Positions 25,068-32,492 of a stretch of DNA of 46,699 nucleotides are shown here, piece after piece (position 1 is the stretch's first letter; each line of letters opens with the position of its first letter). Both the position numbers and the translations under genes were made by a program. Below the pieces are notes generated by a model. It worked only from the letters and a program-made list of their open reading frames with translations, made no database searches and was not told the origin of the DNA. The DNA comes from an uncultured bacterium (GTDB taxonomy: Bacteria; Cyanobacteriota; Vampirovibrionia; Gastranaerophilales; Gastranaerophilaceae), in the NCBI GenBank assembly GCA_902788575.1, contig CADAKY010000010.1, forward strand, positions 1-46,699, given 5' to 3'.

Positions 25068-25991
25068 TTAATTATTTATTTTAAATTTAATTTTAATTCC
25101 AAATATTTTTATATAAACATTTTTACCGGAATTAATTTTTACACAAAACAACAATTCTAAAATAGATAAAAAGAAATAATACATAATTTTATGAAAAACT
25201 TTCGTTTTTGATGCATATTGCCACCAAATCTTTTTATACTTATGACCGGATTGAAGTGTAAATGGTTTCGCACCTGTAAAATGAATAATTACAGGATTCT
25301 CAAGCGCTTCATAATATTCTTTCAACATTTCACCTTCATATTCAATATCATACCCTCTCCATTCATTTTCCATAAGATTATATTTAGGACTTAGAATTAC
25401 TTTATCTTTATTTATAATAACATTTAAACAATCTTGATCAGACGCCTTAATATTTTGTTTATTTTCTATTGCAAATTGTTTTATTTTTTCAAAAAGATTA
25501 ACTTCTCTCCATTTTTTTGCATTTATCAATATAATACCGGAATTAAAATATATTTCATTCTCCATTGACAAATTTTTTTTCCATCGTTTTTGACAACAAT
25601 CCTCAACACATCCTGCTAAATATCTTGAAATATCAGTTTCATACAACTCATCTAAAGATTTTAAAATCAAAGTATCATTATCTAAATATAAACATTTATC
25701 CAAATCTTTACAAAGACTCGGAATTAATATTCGATACCAGGCTTGTACTGTTACCCATCCTGCAAGCGGAAATTGTTTGAAAATCTCCGGATTTACTTTT
25801 ATAAATCTAAACTTACAAAACTTTATTGCTGTGACCGATTTTAATTCTTCTATTATTTTTTTAGTTAAGTTATCATATAAAATTATAAATTCAAAAATTT
25901 CATCTTGTGAATTTATTAATATTGAACTCATAGAAACTATTGTAAGTAAGTATTGATTAGTATCAACAGAATACGCTATATATTTTGTCAT
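25068..25991 (-). CDS. Family 8 glycosyltransferase
   Basis: The 307-aa protein belongs to the GT8 family of retaining galactosyl/glucosyltransferases (LPS RfaJ, glycogenin). Seen are the N-terminal IAYSVDTNQYL, the metal-binding DND in CLYLDNDTLIL (100-110), YFNSGIILIN, SDQDCLNVI and the C-terminal IIHFTGAKPF with the His ligand. A hydrophobic stretch near 268-281 (KIMYYFFLSILELLFC) may anchor it to the membrane. It lies 12 bp downstream of the Stealth gene in the same direction, so the two probably build one surface polysaccharide. Confidence 0.9.
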   Translation of the reverse strand: MTKYIAYSVDTNQYLLTIVSMSSILINSQDEIFEFIILYDNLTKKIIEELKSVTAIKFCKFRFIKVNPEIFKQFPLAGWVTVQAWYRILIPSLCKDLDKCLYLDNDTLILKSLDELYETDISRYLAGCVEDCCQKRWKKNLSMENEIYFNSGIILINAKKWREVNLFEKIKQFAIENKQNIKASDQDCLNVIINKDKVILSPKYNLMENEWRGYDIEYEGEMLKEYYEALENPVIIHFTGAKPFTLQSGHKYKKIWWQYASKTKVFHKIMYYFFLSILELLFCVKINSGKNVYIKIFGIKIKFKINN

Positions 25992-26003
25992 TGTAACTTC
26001 CTT

Positions 26004-26936
26004 CTATATTTCAAATTGTGATTTTTTTGTAAATTTTTCTTCAAGGATTGTACGAACATTTTCTCTATCTTTATCTTTAGTTTTTCTGCAATCATTCAAA
26101 CACATCAGCTTTGTATTTCTATCCTTTATTTTATTAATAATTTTGGAAGAAATATTATAAAAATGTGAATCTTCCATTTCGTTTAAAATATATTTTTTAA
26201 ACATATTTTGGCGCACTTGTTTAAATATTCCAACATTCTTACATAAAGCATAGTAACTTATTAACGAGCGCTGAACATCTGAATAATTACGAAATCTATT
26301 ATTTAACATTTCTTTGTATTCTGTTTTAAACTCTTGCATACACTCTAAACAAACAGATTTTTTATATCCGTCTATTGAATGATGCATAAAATAAGGTGTA
26401 CAATATCCATATCGTTCTTTTATTAAGTTATAAGCACGTTTTACCGTATATCCATATATATGTTTATAATTTTTATTTTTATTTATTTTTTCTTTCATGC
26501 GACAAATAATTTTATCATCTTTAAAAAAGAATTCCGGCTCTACATAATTCCAGAAAAACATGTCATCATTTGCATATAAAAAATATTCTGACAAATTCGG
26601 TATAAAGGGGATTCCTGATTCTATGACATTAGAATTAAACACCGGTAAATATTTTTCTGAAATAATTTCCCTGTGATCAACAATTCTAATTTTTTCATTT
26701 TTTGTATTTAACCACTCCGGAACTTGATTGTCAGTAACAATAAAAATTTTATTAATCCAAGATGCATATTTTTCAACAGAACGCAAAGAATACACTAATT
26801 CATTGTTATTGTAAAAACGACAATTATCCACAGCATCTTCATCATATTCTGATAGATTATGAAGATATTTGTTTCTCTTTTTCTTCCAATCCCAGTCAGT
26901 ATCATCTACCCACAAATAAACTAAATCTATATCCAT
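26004..26936 (-). CDS. Stealth-family capsular polysaccharide phosphotransferase
   Basis: The 310-aa protein matches the Stealth family, which transfers hexose-1-phosphate in capsule synthesis. CR1 is IDLVYLWVDDTDWDW at the N-terminus. CR2 is long and well conserved: NNNELVYSLRSVEKYASWI, then IFIVTDNQVPEWLN, IVDHREI, LPVFNSNVIES and LSEYFLYANDDMFF with the NDD metal motif (about 124-126). CR3 is in the YMHHS-like stretch near 184-190. AAGGAG lies 5 nt before the ATG. Its promoter region contains a two-site operator and a divergent XRE gene, which probably control it. Confidence 0.93.
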   Translation of the reverse strand: MDIDLVYLWVDDTDWDWKKKRNKYLHNLSEYDEDAVDNCRFYNNNELVYSLRSVEKYASWINKIFIVTDNQVPEWLNTKNEKIRIVDHREIISEKYLPVFNSNVIESGIPFIPNLSEYFLYANDDMFFWNYVEPEFFFKDDKIICRMKEKINKNKNYKHIYGYTVKRAYNLIKERYGYCTPYFMHHSIDGYKKSVCLECMQEFKTEYKEMLNNRFRNYSDVQRSLISYYALCKNVGIFKQVRQNMFKKYILNEMEDSHFYNISSKIINKIKDRNTKLMCLNDCRKTKDKDRENVRTILEEKFTKKSQFEI

Positions 26937-26956
26937 AAGACTCCTTTTTTAAATTC

Positions 26957-26992
26957 GTTCAAGAAGTTGAACAACTGTTCCTATTCTAGAAC
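26957..26992. promoter_or_regulatory. Double operator GTTC-N8-GAAC
   Basis: Two 16-bp inverted repeats, GTTCAAGAAGTTGAAC (26957-26972) and GTTCCTATTCTAGAAC (26977-26992), lie exactly 20 bp apart, about two helical turns. They fall 20 bp before the Stealth start and 14 bp before ATG 27006 of the XRE gene, so both divergent promoters would be covered. Confidence 0.65.
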
Positions 26993-27005
26993 AATAATTT
27001 TAAAT

Positions 27006-27278
27006 ATGCAAGAACGAAAATTAGAATTACAAAAAGCAATCGCTCAGGTTATAAAAAGAAATAGAAAATATTCTATTTCAAGAAGCTGCTTGGAAATTGA
27101 TATGAGCAAATCATTATGGTCTGTATTAGAAAAAGGTGAAAAAGACATAAATTTGTCTACCTTTTGGAGAATTGCAGAAGGATTTGATATTAAACCATCT
27201 GAAATGATGGCAGAAATAGAAAAAGAACTGGGAAATGAATTTTCATTTCTGGAAAATTCTCCCGCTAAAAAAACTTAA
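27006..27278 (+). CDS. XRE-family regulator divergent from the Stealth gene
   Basis: A 90-aa protein from ATG 27006: helix-turn-helix at about 8-66 (VIKRNRKYSISRSCLEID, SKSLWSVLEKGEKDI, STFWRIAEGFDIKPSEM). The frame can be extended to TTG 26967, but that codon lies inside the operator, so the ATG is preferred. No clear ribosome site; the leader is short. It is convergent with prmA. Its location suggests control of its own gene and of the Stealth/GT8 genes. Confidence 0.85.
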   Translation: MQERKLELQKAIAQVIKRNRKYSISRSCLEIDMSKSLWSVLEKGEKDINLSTFWRIAEGFDIKPSEMMAEIEKELGNEFSFLENSPAKKT

Positions 27279-27284
27279 AATGAA

Positions 27285-28661
27285 TTACTTTTTAACAACA
27301 TAAGATACCCATTGGTCTTGAGTAAGTGTATCCATAATTTTTAAATTTTCACGTTTAATTGCTTCTAATACGATATCCTTCTTTTCATCCAAAATCCCGC
27401 TCAGAGAAAGAATTCCGTCATCCGCCATAATGTTTTTCAAATCACCCATAATTTCAAAAAGAACATTATGCAAAATGTTTGCACAAACAAAATCATATTT
27501 TTTTGTTAGTTTATCAGCTGTATTAAGTTCAAATGTAAGGGAACCACCCTCCCCTTGAGGGAGGGTCGAAATCTTTGATTTCGGGGTGGGGTAAATCCAC
27601 TTTGGCATTTTTACACAATTTTGCATTGTATTTTTTAAGTATTCAATAACACCATCAATATTATTATCAATATCATTATTCCAGATTCTTACAACTGTTA
27701 ATTCTTGATTCTTTAAAAAATCATCACGCAGTTTATCATATTCTATATTTTGAAGTTCATTATGCTGTCCGCCATCTAATTCAACAACTAACCTTAATTC
27801 GGGACAGAAAAAATCAACAATATAGTTACCAATCGGCTGCTGACGTCGAAATTTATATCCCAACAATTGACTTTTGTTAAGATGTTTCCACAATTTTTGT
27901 TCTTGTTTTGTAGGATTTTTCAGTAATTCTTTTGCATTTAGTTTAGCATTTTGAGAGTATTTGCGAGGATGTTCTCCACACCCCGAAATCAAAGATTTCG
28001 ACCTTCCCTCAAGGGGAGGGTAAACTAAAATACCATTTTTCTGTGCATTTTCTATTGCAACATCAATAACGGTTTCATCATTATCACAGCCATAAACCTC
28101 TTTTGCACCCAATTTTTTAGCTAATATTGCCAAAATCCCCGAGCCTGTACCGATATCAGCAACACTACCATTTGGTTTAAGATACTTTTCAAGGGCTTTC
28201 ATGCACAACTGTGTTGTCTGGTGTGTTCCAGTTCCAAATGCACATCCGGGGTCAAGTGTTATGGTAATTTCACTTGGTTTAGGGTTGTATTCAAGCCAGC
28301 TTGGAACAACCGCGATTTTGTCCGTAACATGTGTTACTGTCCATTTTTCTTTCCATTTTTTAGACCAATCCTGATTCTCTTTTTCATCAAGCTGAACTTC
28401 CCAAGTGCCAAGCTCTTCATCAGAAAAACCGCGTTCTTTCAGAATTTCCCTTTCAGTTTTCAAAACTTCAATCGGATTTTTGTCCATAGATGTTAAGAAT
28501 ACACGCAAAGTACCTTCTGTTGTAGCAGTCATAACAAGGTCTTTATAAGTTTCTTCCGCAAGTACAACACCTTCGCAGTTAAAATTTGTAAAGCAAATAT
28601 CGGACACAATGTCTTCCATATTTGGATTAATTGATATTTTTAATTCAAAATAATTATCCAT
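27285..28661 (-). CDS. prmA: Ribosomal protein L11 methyltransferase with inserted DUF559 domain
   Basis: PrmA trimethylates ribosomal protein L11 using SAM. The N-terminal substrate domain (1-130) and the Rossmann MTase are recognisable: PGCAFGTGTHQTT (138-150), VADIGTGSGILAILA (167-181), CDNDETVIDVAIENAQKNG (192-210), and after a gap CANILHNVL (393-401) and LSLSGIL (418-424). Between 213 and 374 lies a foreign 162-aa block whose core (about 248-345) is a DUF559/Vsr-like endonuclease module with IVDFFCPEL and ELDGGQH. Without it the protein would be 296 aa, the normal PrmA length. The insertion keeps the frame and falls in a surface loop after strand beta-2/helix alpha-2. It is 19 bp downstream of pyrH and probably co-transcribed. 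Confidence 0.93.
   Translation of the reverse strand: MDNYFELKISINPNMEDIVSDICFTNFNCEGVVLAEETYKDLVMTATTEGTLRVFLTSMDKNPIEVLKTEREILKERGFSDEELGTWEVQLDEKENQDWSKKWKEKWTVTHVTDKIAVVPSWLEYNPKPSEITITLDPGCAFGTGTHQTTQLCMKALEKYLKPNGSVADIGTGSGILAILAKKLGAKEVYGCDNDETVIDVAIENAQKNGILVYPPLEGRSKSLISGCGEHPRKYSQNAKLNAKELLKNPTKQEQKLWKHLNKSQLLGYKFRRQQPIGNYIVDFFCPELRLVVELDGGQHNELQNIEYDKLRDDFLKNQELTVVRIWNNDIDNNIDGVIEYLKNTMQNCVKMPKWIYPTPKSKISTLPQGEGGSLTFELNTADKLTKKYDFVCANILHNVLFEIMGDLKNIMADDGILSLSGILDEKKDIVLEAIKRENLKIMDTLTQDQWVSYVVKK
27546..28021 (-). mobile_element. DUF559 element with 46-bp terminal inverted repeats, inside prmA
   Basis: The insert in prmA is bounded by a 46-bp sequence at 27546-27591 and its inverted copy at 27976-28021, with 44 of 46 bases matching. 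Each end also contains a small inner hairpin (CCTCCCCTTGAGGG-like and GAAATCTTTGATTTC). The body encodes a DUF559 endonuclease-like module in the same frame as prmA, and both repeats are translated. No clean target duplication was found; TTA occurs at both junctions. This is the anatomy of a mobile or homing-type element that tolerates in-frame residence. Confidence 0.75.
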
Positions 28662-28680
28662 AACTAATAAGCACAGTGTC

Positions 28681-29397
28681 CTAACTTACATAAGTACCGA
28701 CAGATTCGCCGTCCATGATTTTTACAAGACTGCCCTTTGCCTTGAAATCAAAAACAATAATAGGAATATGATTTTGTTTACATAACGCGCAAGCTGAAGT
28801 GTCCATAACCTTCAAATCATCCTTTATTATATCATCATAAGAAATATTATCCAATTTTTTAGCATTCGGATTAGTTCTCGGGTCGTCATTATAAACACCG
28901 TCTACTCCGTTTTTAGCCATAAGCATGACTTCTGCATCAATTTCGGATGCTCTGAGAGCAGACGCCGTATCTGTTGTAAAGAACGGATTTCCTGTTCCTG
29001 CCGCAAAAATAACAACTCTGCCTTTTTCAAGATGGCGGATTGCTCTGTGTCTTACATAAGGTTCTGCAATCTGATTCATTGCAATCGCTGTCTGAACTCT
29101 GCATTCTACGTCAATCTTTTTTAAAGCACACTGCAGAGCAACCGCATTCATAACAGTTGCAAGCATACCGACATAATCTCCGGAAGCCTGATCCATACCT
29201 AAACGTGCGCTATTCTTCATTCCGCGGAAAATATTACCGCCTCCGACAACAACTGCAACCTGAACACCTCTTGAACAAATCGACTTAATCTCATTTGCAA
29301 TCATTTCTACAGGAGCGTAATCTATACCAAATTGCTGCTCGCCCAAAAGCGCTTCTCCGCTGATTTTTAACAAAACTCTTTTATACTTATTTGCCAT
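28681..29397 (-). CDS. pyrH: Uridylate kinase
   Basis: UMP kinase phosphorylates UMP to UDP with ATP in pyrimidine synthesis. The 238-aa protein has the amino-acid-kinase fold: [12 protein letters not shown] near the start, [13 protein letters not shown] (47-59), [33 protein letters not shown] and [14 protein letters not shown] chose ATG 29397 over the in-frame TTG 29400, because GAGAGGA lies at normal distance. prmA follows after 19 bp. In many bacteria pyrH is next to frr and tsf; neither is seen here. Confidence 0.97.
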   Translation of the reverse strand: MANKYKRVLLKISGEALLGEQQFGIDYAPVEMIANEIKSICSRGVQVAVVVGGGNIFRGMKNSARLGMDQASGDYVGMLATVMNAVALQCALKKIDVECRVQTAIAMNQIAEPYVRHRAIRHLEKGRVVIFAAGTGNPFFTTDTASALRASEIDAEVMLMAKNGVDGVYNDDPRTNPNAKKLDNISYDDIIKDDLKVMDTSACALCKQNHIPIIVFDFKAKGSLVKIMDGESVGTYVS

Positions 29398-29465
29398 CAA
29401 AAAATCCTCTCTTTATTAATGTAATCGTAGTCAAAACATTTAATTTTGTAAAGAGAATTTAGTTA

Positions 29466-29501
29466 TAAAAAATAAAAAGTTGCTGAAAAAAAATCAGCAA
29501 C
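29466..29501 (-). terminator. Rho-independent terminator upstream of pyrH
   Basis: GTTGCTGA and TCAGCAAC pair around a 7-nt loop (29479-29501), followed on the minus strand by a T-rich run. It lies about 70 bp before pyrH, so it must end a transcript from further up (the AAA genes and/or the candidate small RNA). Confidence 0.85.
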
Positions 29502-29588
29502 ATTAAATAAACACGAGGATATTAAGAGAGAGTATTATAGAAATATTTTTTAGTTTTGTTTTTCCGCCTTGTTCTTACTTTTGTTTTA
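29466..29588 (-). ncRNA. Candidate small RNA between promoter element d and a terminator
   Basis: Promoter element d points away from the AAA genes into about 85 bp that hold no plausible ORF (its first ATG is followed directly by TAA) and end in a strong intrinsic terminator. A transcript of roughly 110-120 nt is predicted. There is no support beyond this arrangement; the element could instead just add expression to pyrH by read-through. Confidence 0.35.
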
Positions 29589-29591
29589 CAT

Positions 29592-29624
29592 ATATATAAA
29601 GTTTTTTTATTTTAAAAAATTGCC
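29592..29624 (-). promoter_or_regulatory. Lineage promoter element, copy d
   Basis: Minus strand: GGCAATTTTTT, 12 bases, then CTTTATATATATG. Exact consensus in both boxes and spacing. It lies 75 bp after the stop of the AAA ATPase gene and points toward the candidate small RNA. Confidence 0.6.
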
Positions 29625-29698
29625 TTTTGGGAAAGAAAAATTTTCAATTTTGTTACACAACTTAAAACTGTATACATTGAACATGCAAGAAATATATA

Positions 29699-31015
29699 TT
29701 AGTTATTTAAATTAAACAATCTTTTCCAGAAACCTCCGGTTTTTTTCTGTGAGATTTCAGGAAGAAAAGCCGGCTTACCGTTACCTATTCCGCTTGCGAT
29801 AACTTCTTTTTCATCCAAAGCTTCCTGCAAAAATTTAATATCAAATTTTTGTTCAAGTGCGTCAGGCATATCCTTGATTGCCAGTTTAAACTTGTTCAAA
29901 GCACCTTTTACAATAGTTTCCATATCACGGTGTGCACATTTTCTTGCGACCATTTGATCTAAAAATTCATCAATAGCATTTTCATTAAGTTCAAGGAAGT
30001 GGTGTTTTTGAGCAGCCATACAATCCTTCAACTGCCAAATGAGAGAAGCTTTCAATTCTTCTTTGTTGGGAAGAGGGATTTCAAAAATATTACCGAAACG
30101 ACCCAATGTCGCAGCATCAAGATTTGCTGTATTCGGATTAATGTTTGTTGTACCTACAATTGTTAAATTCGGTATATCTTTGATTGAATCCAAACCATTC
30201 AGGAATGACGTTCTGTTTTGTCCCAAATGAAGATTGTTCTCTCCGAGTTTTTCAACATTATTAATAAGAGAATCTATTTCATTAAATGCAACAACATATT
30301 TTTTATCAGGATTAGCTTTTGCAAGTTCAGCAAATTCCTTGAATTTTCTTGTAATAAATACCGCTGTTTCACCTACGTATTTTGAAGAAACATCAGAAAA
30401 TTGAACCTCTGTATATTCTGCCCCTTGCGCTTTTGCAAACACTTTTGCAGTAAATGTTTTACCTGTACCGGTAGGACCATAGAGAAGAAGCATTCTTGGC
30501 GGAAGTTCAGAGCCGGTATATTCCGCAATTTCAGGTTTTACATTCAAGGCTTCAATCACTTCTTTTATAAATTTTTTGACTTTCGGGTTTATACTTTTTC
30601 CTGACAATTCAGGAATACTCTTATCTTTAGAAAAATCTTTGAAAACTTCTTTCAACTTTTCAAGACTGCTTGCAATATCATTCGCCATATCCGGAAATTG
30701 TCGTTTAAATTGTTCTGCCTGAATTCTAAACTGCTCTTCCTGAATTTTTTGCACCTTTTTGTTAAAACCATGTTTTATAATTTCCATCACAAAAAGTCCT
30801 AAAAATGCAGCAGCTAGTCCTACCTGTGCAGCAACTCCTGCCTTTTGCCATTTTTCTTTCGATTTTTCCTTTTTTTGAGCATTATTAATATCATTGAGAA
30901 TGACAATATCCTCCGGCATACTCATGTCCACAGGCATCTCTTCGCGCTTTCTCGGCTTAGGATTATTAAAATTAATTGTATTCGGGGTTGATTTAAAATT
31001 GATGGTGTTTAACAT
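29699..31015 (-). CDS. Membrane-anchored AAA ATPase, second of a tandem pair
   Basis: The 438-aa protein has the tag INFKS at 5-9, a hydrophobic membrane segment (about 62-80), a coiled-coil linker (85-130) and an AAA domain (about 165-400). Walker A is GPTGTGKT (180-187). The Walker B region reads YVVAFNEID (240-248), with Asn in place of the usual first Asp while the catalytic Glu remains. Sensor 1 is in GTTNIN, and GRFGN carries the arginine-finger-like Arg. It resembles the FtsH/ATAD3-like remodelling class but lacks a protease domain. It starts 21 bp after its paralogue and shares its promoter. Confidence 0.82.
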   Translation of the reverse strand: MLNTINFKSTPNTINFNNPKPRKREEMPVDMSMPEDIVILNDINNAQKKEKSKEKWQKAGVAAQVGLAAAFLGLFVMEIIKHGFNKKVQKIQEEQFRIQAEQFKRQFPDMANDIASSLEKLKEVFKDFSKDKSIPELSGKSINPKVKKFIKEVIEALNVKPEIAEYTGSELPPRMLLLYGPTGTGKTFTAKVFAKAQGAEYTEVQFSDVSSKYVGETAVFITRKFKEFAELAKANPDKKYVVAFNEIDSLINNVEKLGENNLHLGQNRTSFLNGLDSIKDIPNLTIVGTTNINPNTANLDAATLGRFGNIFEIPLPNKEELKASLIWQLKDCMAAQKHHFLELNENAIDEFLDQMVARKCAHRDMETIVKGALNKFKLAIKDMPDALEQKFDIKFLQEALDEKEVIASGIGNGKPAFLPEISQKKTGGFWKRLFNLNN

Positions 31016-31036
31016 TGTTTTTCCTTGTCTGATTTT

Positions 31037-32245
31037 TTATTTATTTAGTAATGAAAGAATATCTAACAGATTATATTGCCTTTCAGAGCTTTCGGTTATT
31101 TCTCCGGCAGATTTGCCCATTACACTCATCGCATCTTCCAAATATTTAACACTAAACGGCAATTTTTTATCTTGAGCTTTCATATCTTTTTTATAATTTT
31201 CTATAGCTTGTGTTGTTATATTTTTCAAATCACGATATGCACATTTTTTATCTGTCATACTTTTTATAAAATTAAGGATTTCATCTTTTTTATCTTCAAA
31301 GAAATTAAGTCCTTCAAAAGAACAACCTTTTATATTTCTTAAATGGAATTTTAAGCCTTCAAATAGTTGATCCTCATTTGGCAAATTATATTGAATATTT
31401 CTGCCAAATCTTGTTATTACAGCTTCATCTATTTCTTCTAAAGGTACATTCGTTGCCATAAATACATCTACATTTTTATGTTTTAAAATGTCTTCCAATC
31501 CGGTAATAAATGATTGTCTATCTTTATCCAAATAGTTATTATTTGCATCTACATTTTTAAATTTTCTTGCTAGTGCATCACCTTCATCAAATAGAATCGT
31601 ATATTTTTTATTCGGGTTCTTTTCAAATATTCTTCCAAACTCTTTAAACATTTCTGCCATACTTATTGCGTTACCATTCAAGTATGAGTTTCCAAAAGAT
31701 GACATTTTTACTATTGCGAGTTCGCTACCATCAGCTTTCGCTTTCATTTTAATCGATTCTGTTTTACCGGTACCACTTCTGCCTAGCAAAATTGCAGCAT
31801 TTGGTGATGCTTGTTGTGTTCCGCCTGCAAGTTCAAGATATTCCGGCTTTATTGATTTTGAATTTACCATGTCTAACAACATTGTTCTGACATCATCTTG
31901 CAATGTTTTTGTAGTTTTCAAATCTCCTAAAGTACTGTCATTAACATATTTTTTAAATTCTACACTACCCTTTTTAAATCCTGCAGGATTAAATTTTCCC
32001 AAATATGCTGCTATTGAAACCGCTGCTAATGCAACAAATGCAAGAAATGTACCGACTTGCATTCCTAATGACAAATTTTTATCTCTTTTTGCCTGTTTTT
32101 TTGCTTTTTCTTGCTCTTTTATAAATGAATCATATTCATTATCATTTTCTGTTAAAGCCTCTTCTGCTTTAAAATTAACATTTCGAGACATTAAAGATTT
32201 TTTAATATTAGTTGTATCTAAGCCTACACCGGTTACTGTGTTCAT
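31037..32245 (-). CDS. Membrane-anchored AAA ATPase, first of a tandem pair
   Basis: The 402-aa paralogue has the same layout: N-terminal tag NVNFKAEEAL (22-31), a charged stretch, one membrane segment (about 60-81), a linker and an AAA domain (about 140-370). Walker A is GRSGTGKT (155-162), Walker B YTILFDEGDAL (215-225) with the normal DE, sensor 1 in MATNVP, and TRFGRN. Since this copy has an intact Walker B and the neighbour does not, they may form a mixed ring with active and regulatory subunits. AAGGAG lies 7 nt before the ATG, and promoter element e lies 47 bp upstream. Confidence 0.82.
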   Translation of the reverse strand: MNTVTGVGLDTTNIKKSLMSRNVNFKAEEALTENDNEYDSFIKEQEKAKKQAKRDKNLSLGMQVGTFLAFVALAAVSIAAYLGKFNPAGFKKGSVEFKKYVNDSTLGDLKTTKTLQDDVRTMLLDMVNSKSIKPEYLELAGGTQQASPNAAILLGRSGTGKTESIKMKAKADGSELAIVKMSSFGNSYLNGNAISMAEMFKEFGRIFEKNPNKKYTILFDEGDALARKFKNVDANNNYLDKDRQSFITGLEDILKHKNVDVFMATNVPLEEIDEAVITRFGRNIQYNLPNEDQLFEGLKFHLRNIKGCSFEGLNFFEDKKDEILNFIKSMTDKKCAYRDLKNITTQAIENYKKDMKAQDKKLPFSVKYLEDAMSVMGKSAGEITESSERQYNLLDILSLLNK

Positions 32246-32289
32246 ACAAGAACTCCTTAAATTTAACTACACACATACTTGTTCTTAAC

Positions 32290-32321
32290 ATGTATAAAAC
32301 AAAACGAGAGAAAAAATTGCC
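32290..32321 (-). promoter_or_regulatory. Lineage promoter element, copy e (spacing one shorter)
   Basis: Minus strand: GGCAATTTTTT, 11 bases, then TTTTATACATG. The upstream box is perfect; the downstream box is one base closer and less perfect than in the other five. It precedes the two-gene AAA operon. Confidence 0.5.
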
Positions 32322-32492
32322 TGTTATAACGTGGTTTGTAAAGAAATGTAACAATTTTTAAAAAAATGAGCTTTTTTACTAAAGTTTTTGAAAAAAATGC
32401 CGATATACATGTAAAAGAGGTAAAGTCACACCACCTCACTCCACCCACAAAAGGGCGGAAAATTCAAAAAAGGGACAATAAAGGAAAGAAAA

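Noticed and set aside
27540..28025. The prmA insert as an intein
   Set aside because: No intein splicing blocks are visible: no Cys/Ser at the start, no terminal His-Asn followed by Cys/Ser/Thr.
27285..28661. prmA as a pseudogene broken by an insertion
   Set aside because: The reading frame is continuous through the element, and all methyltransferase motifs on both sides are preserved.
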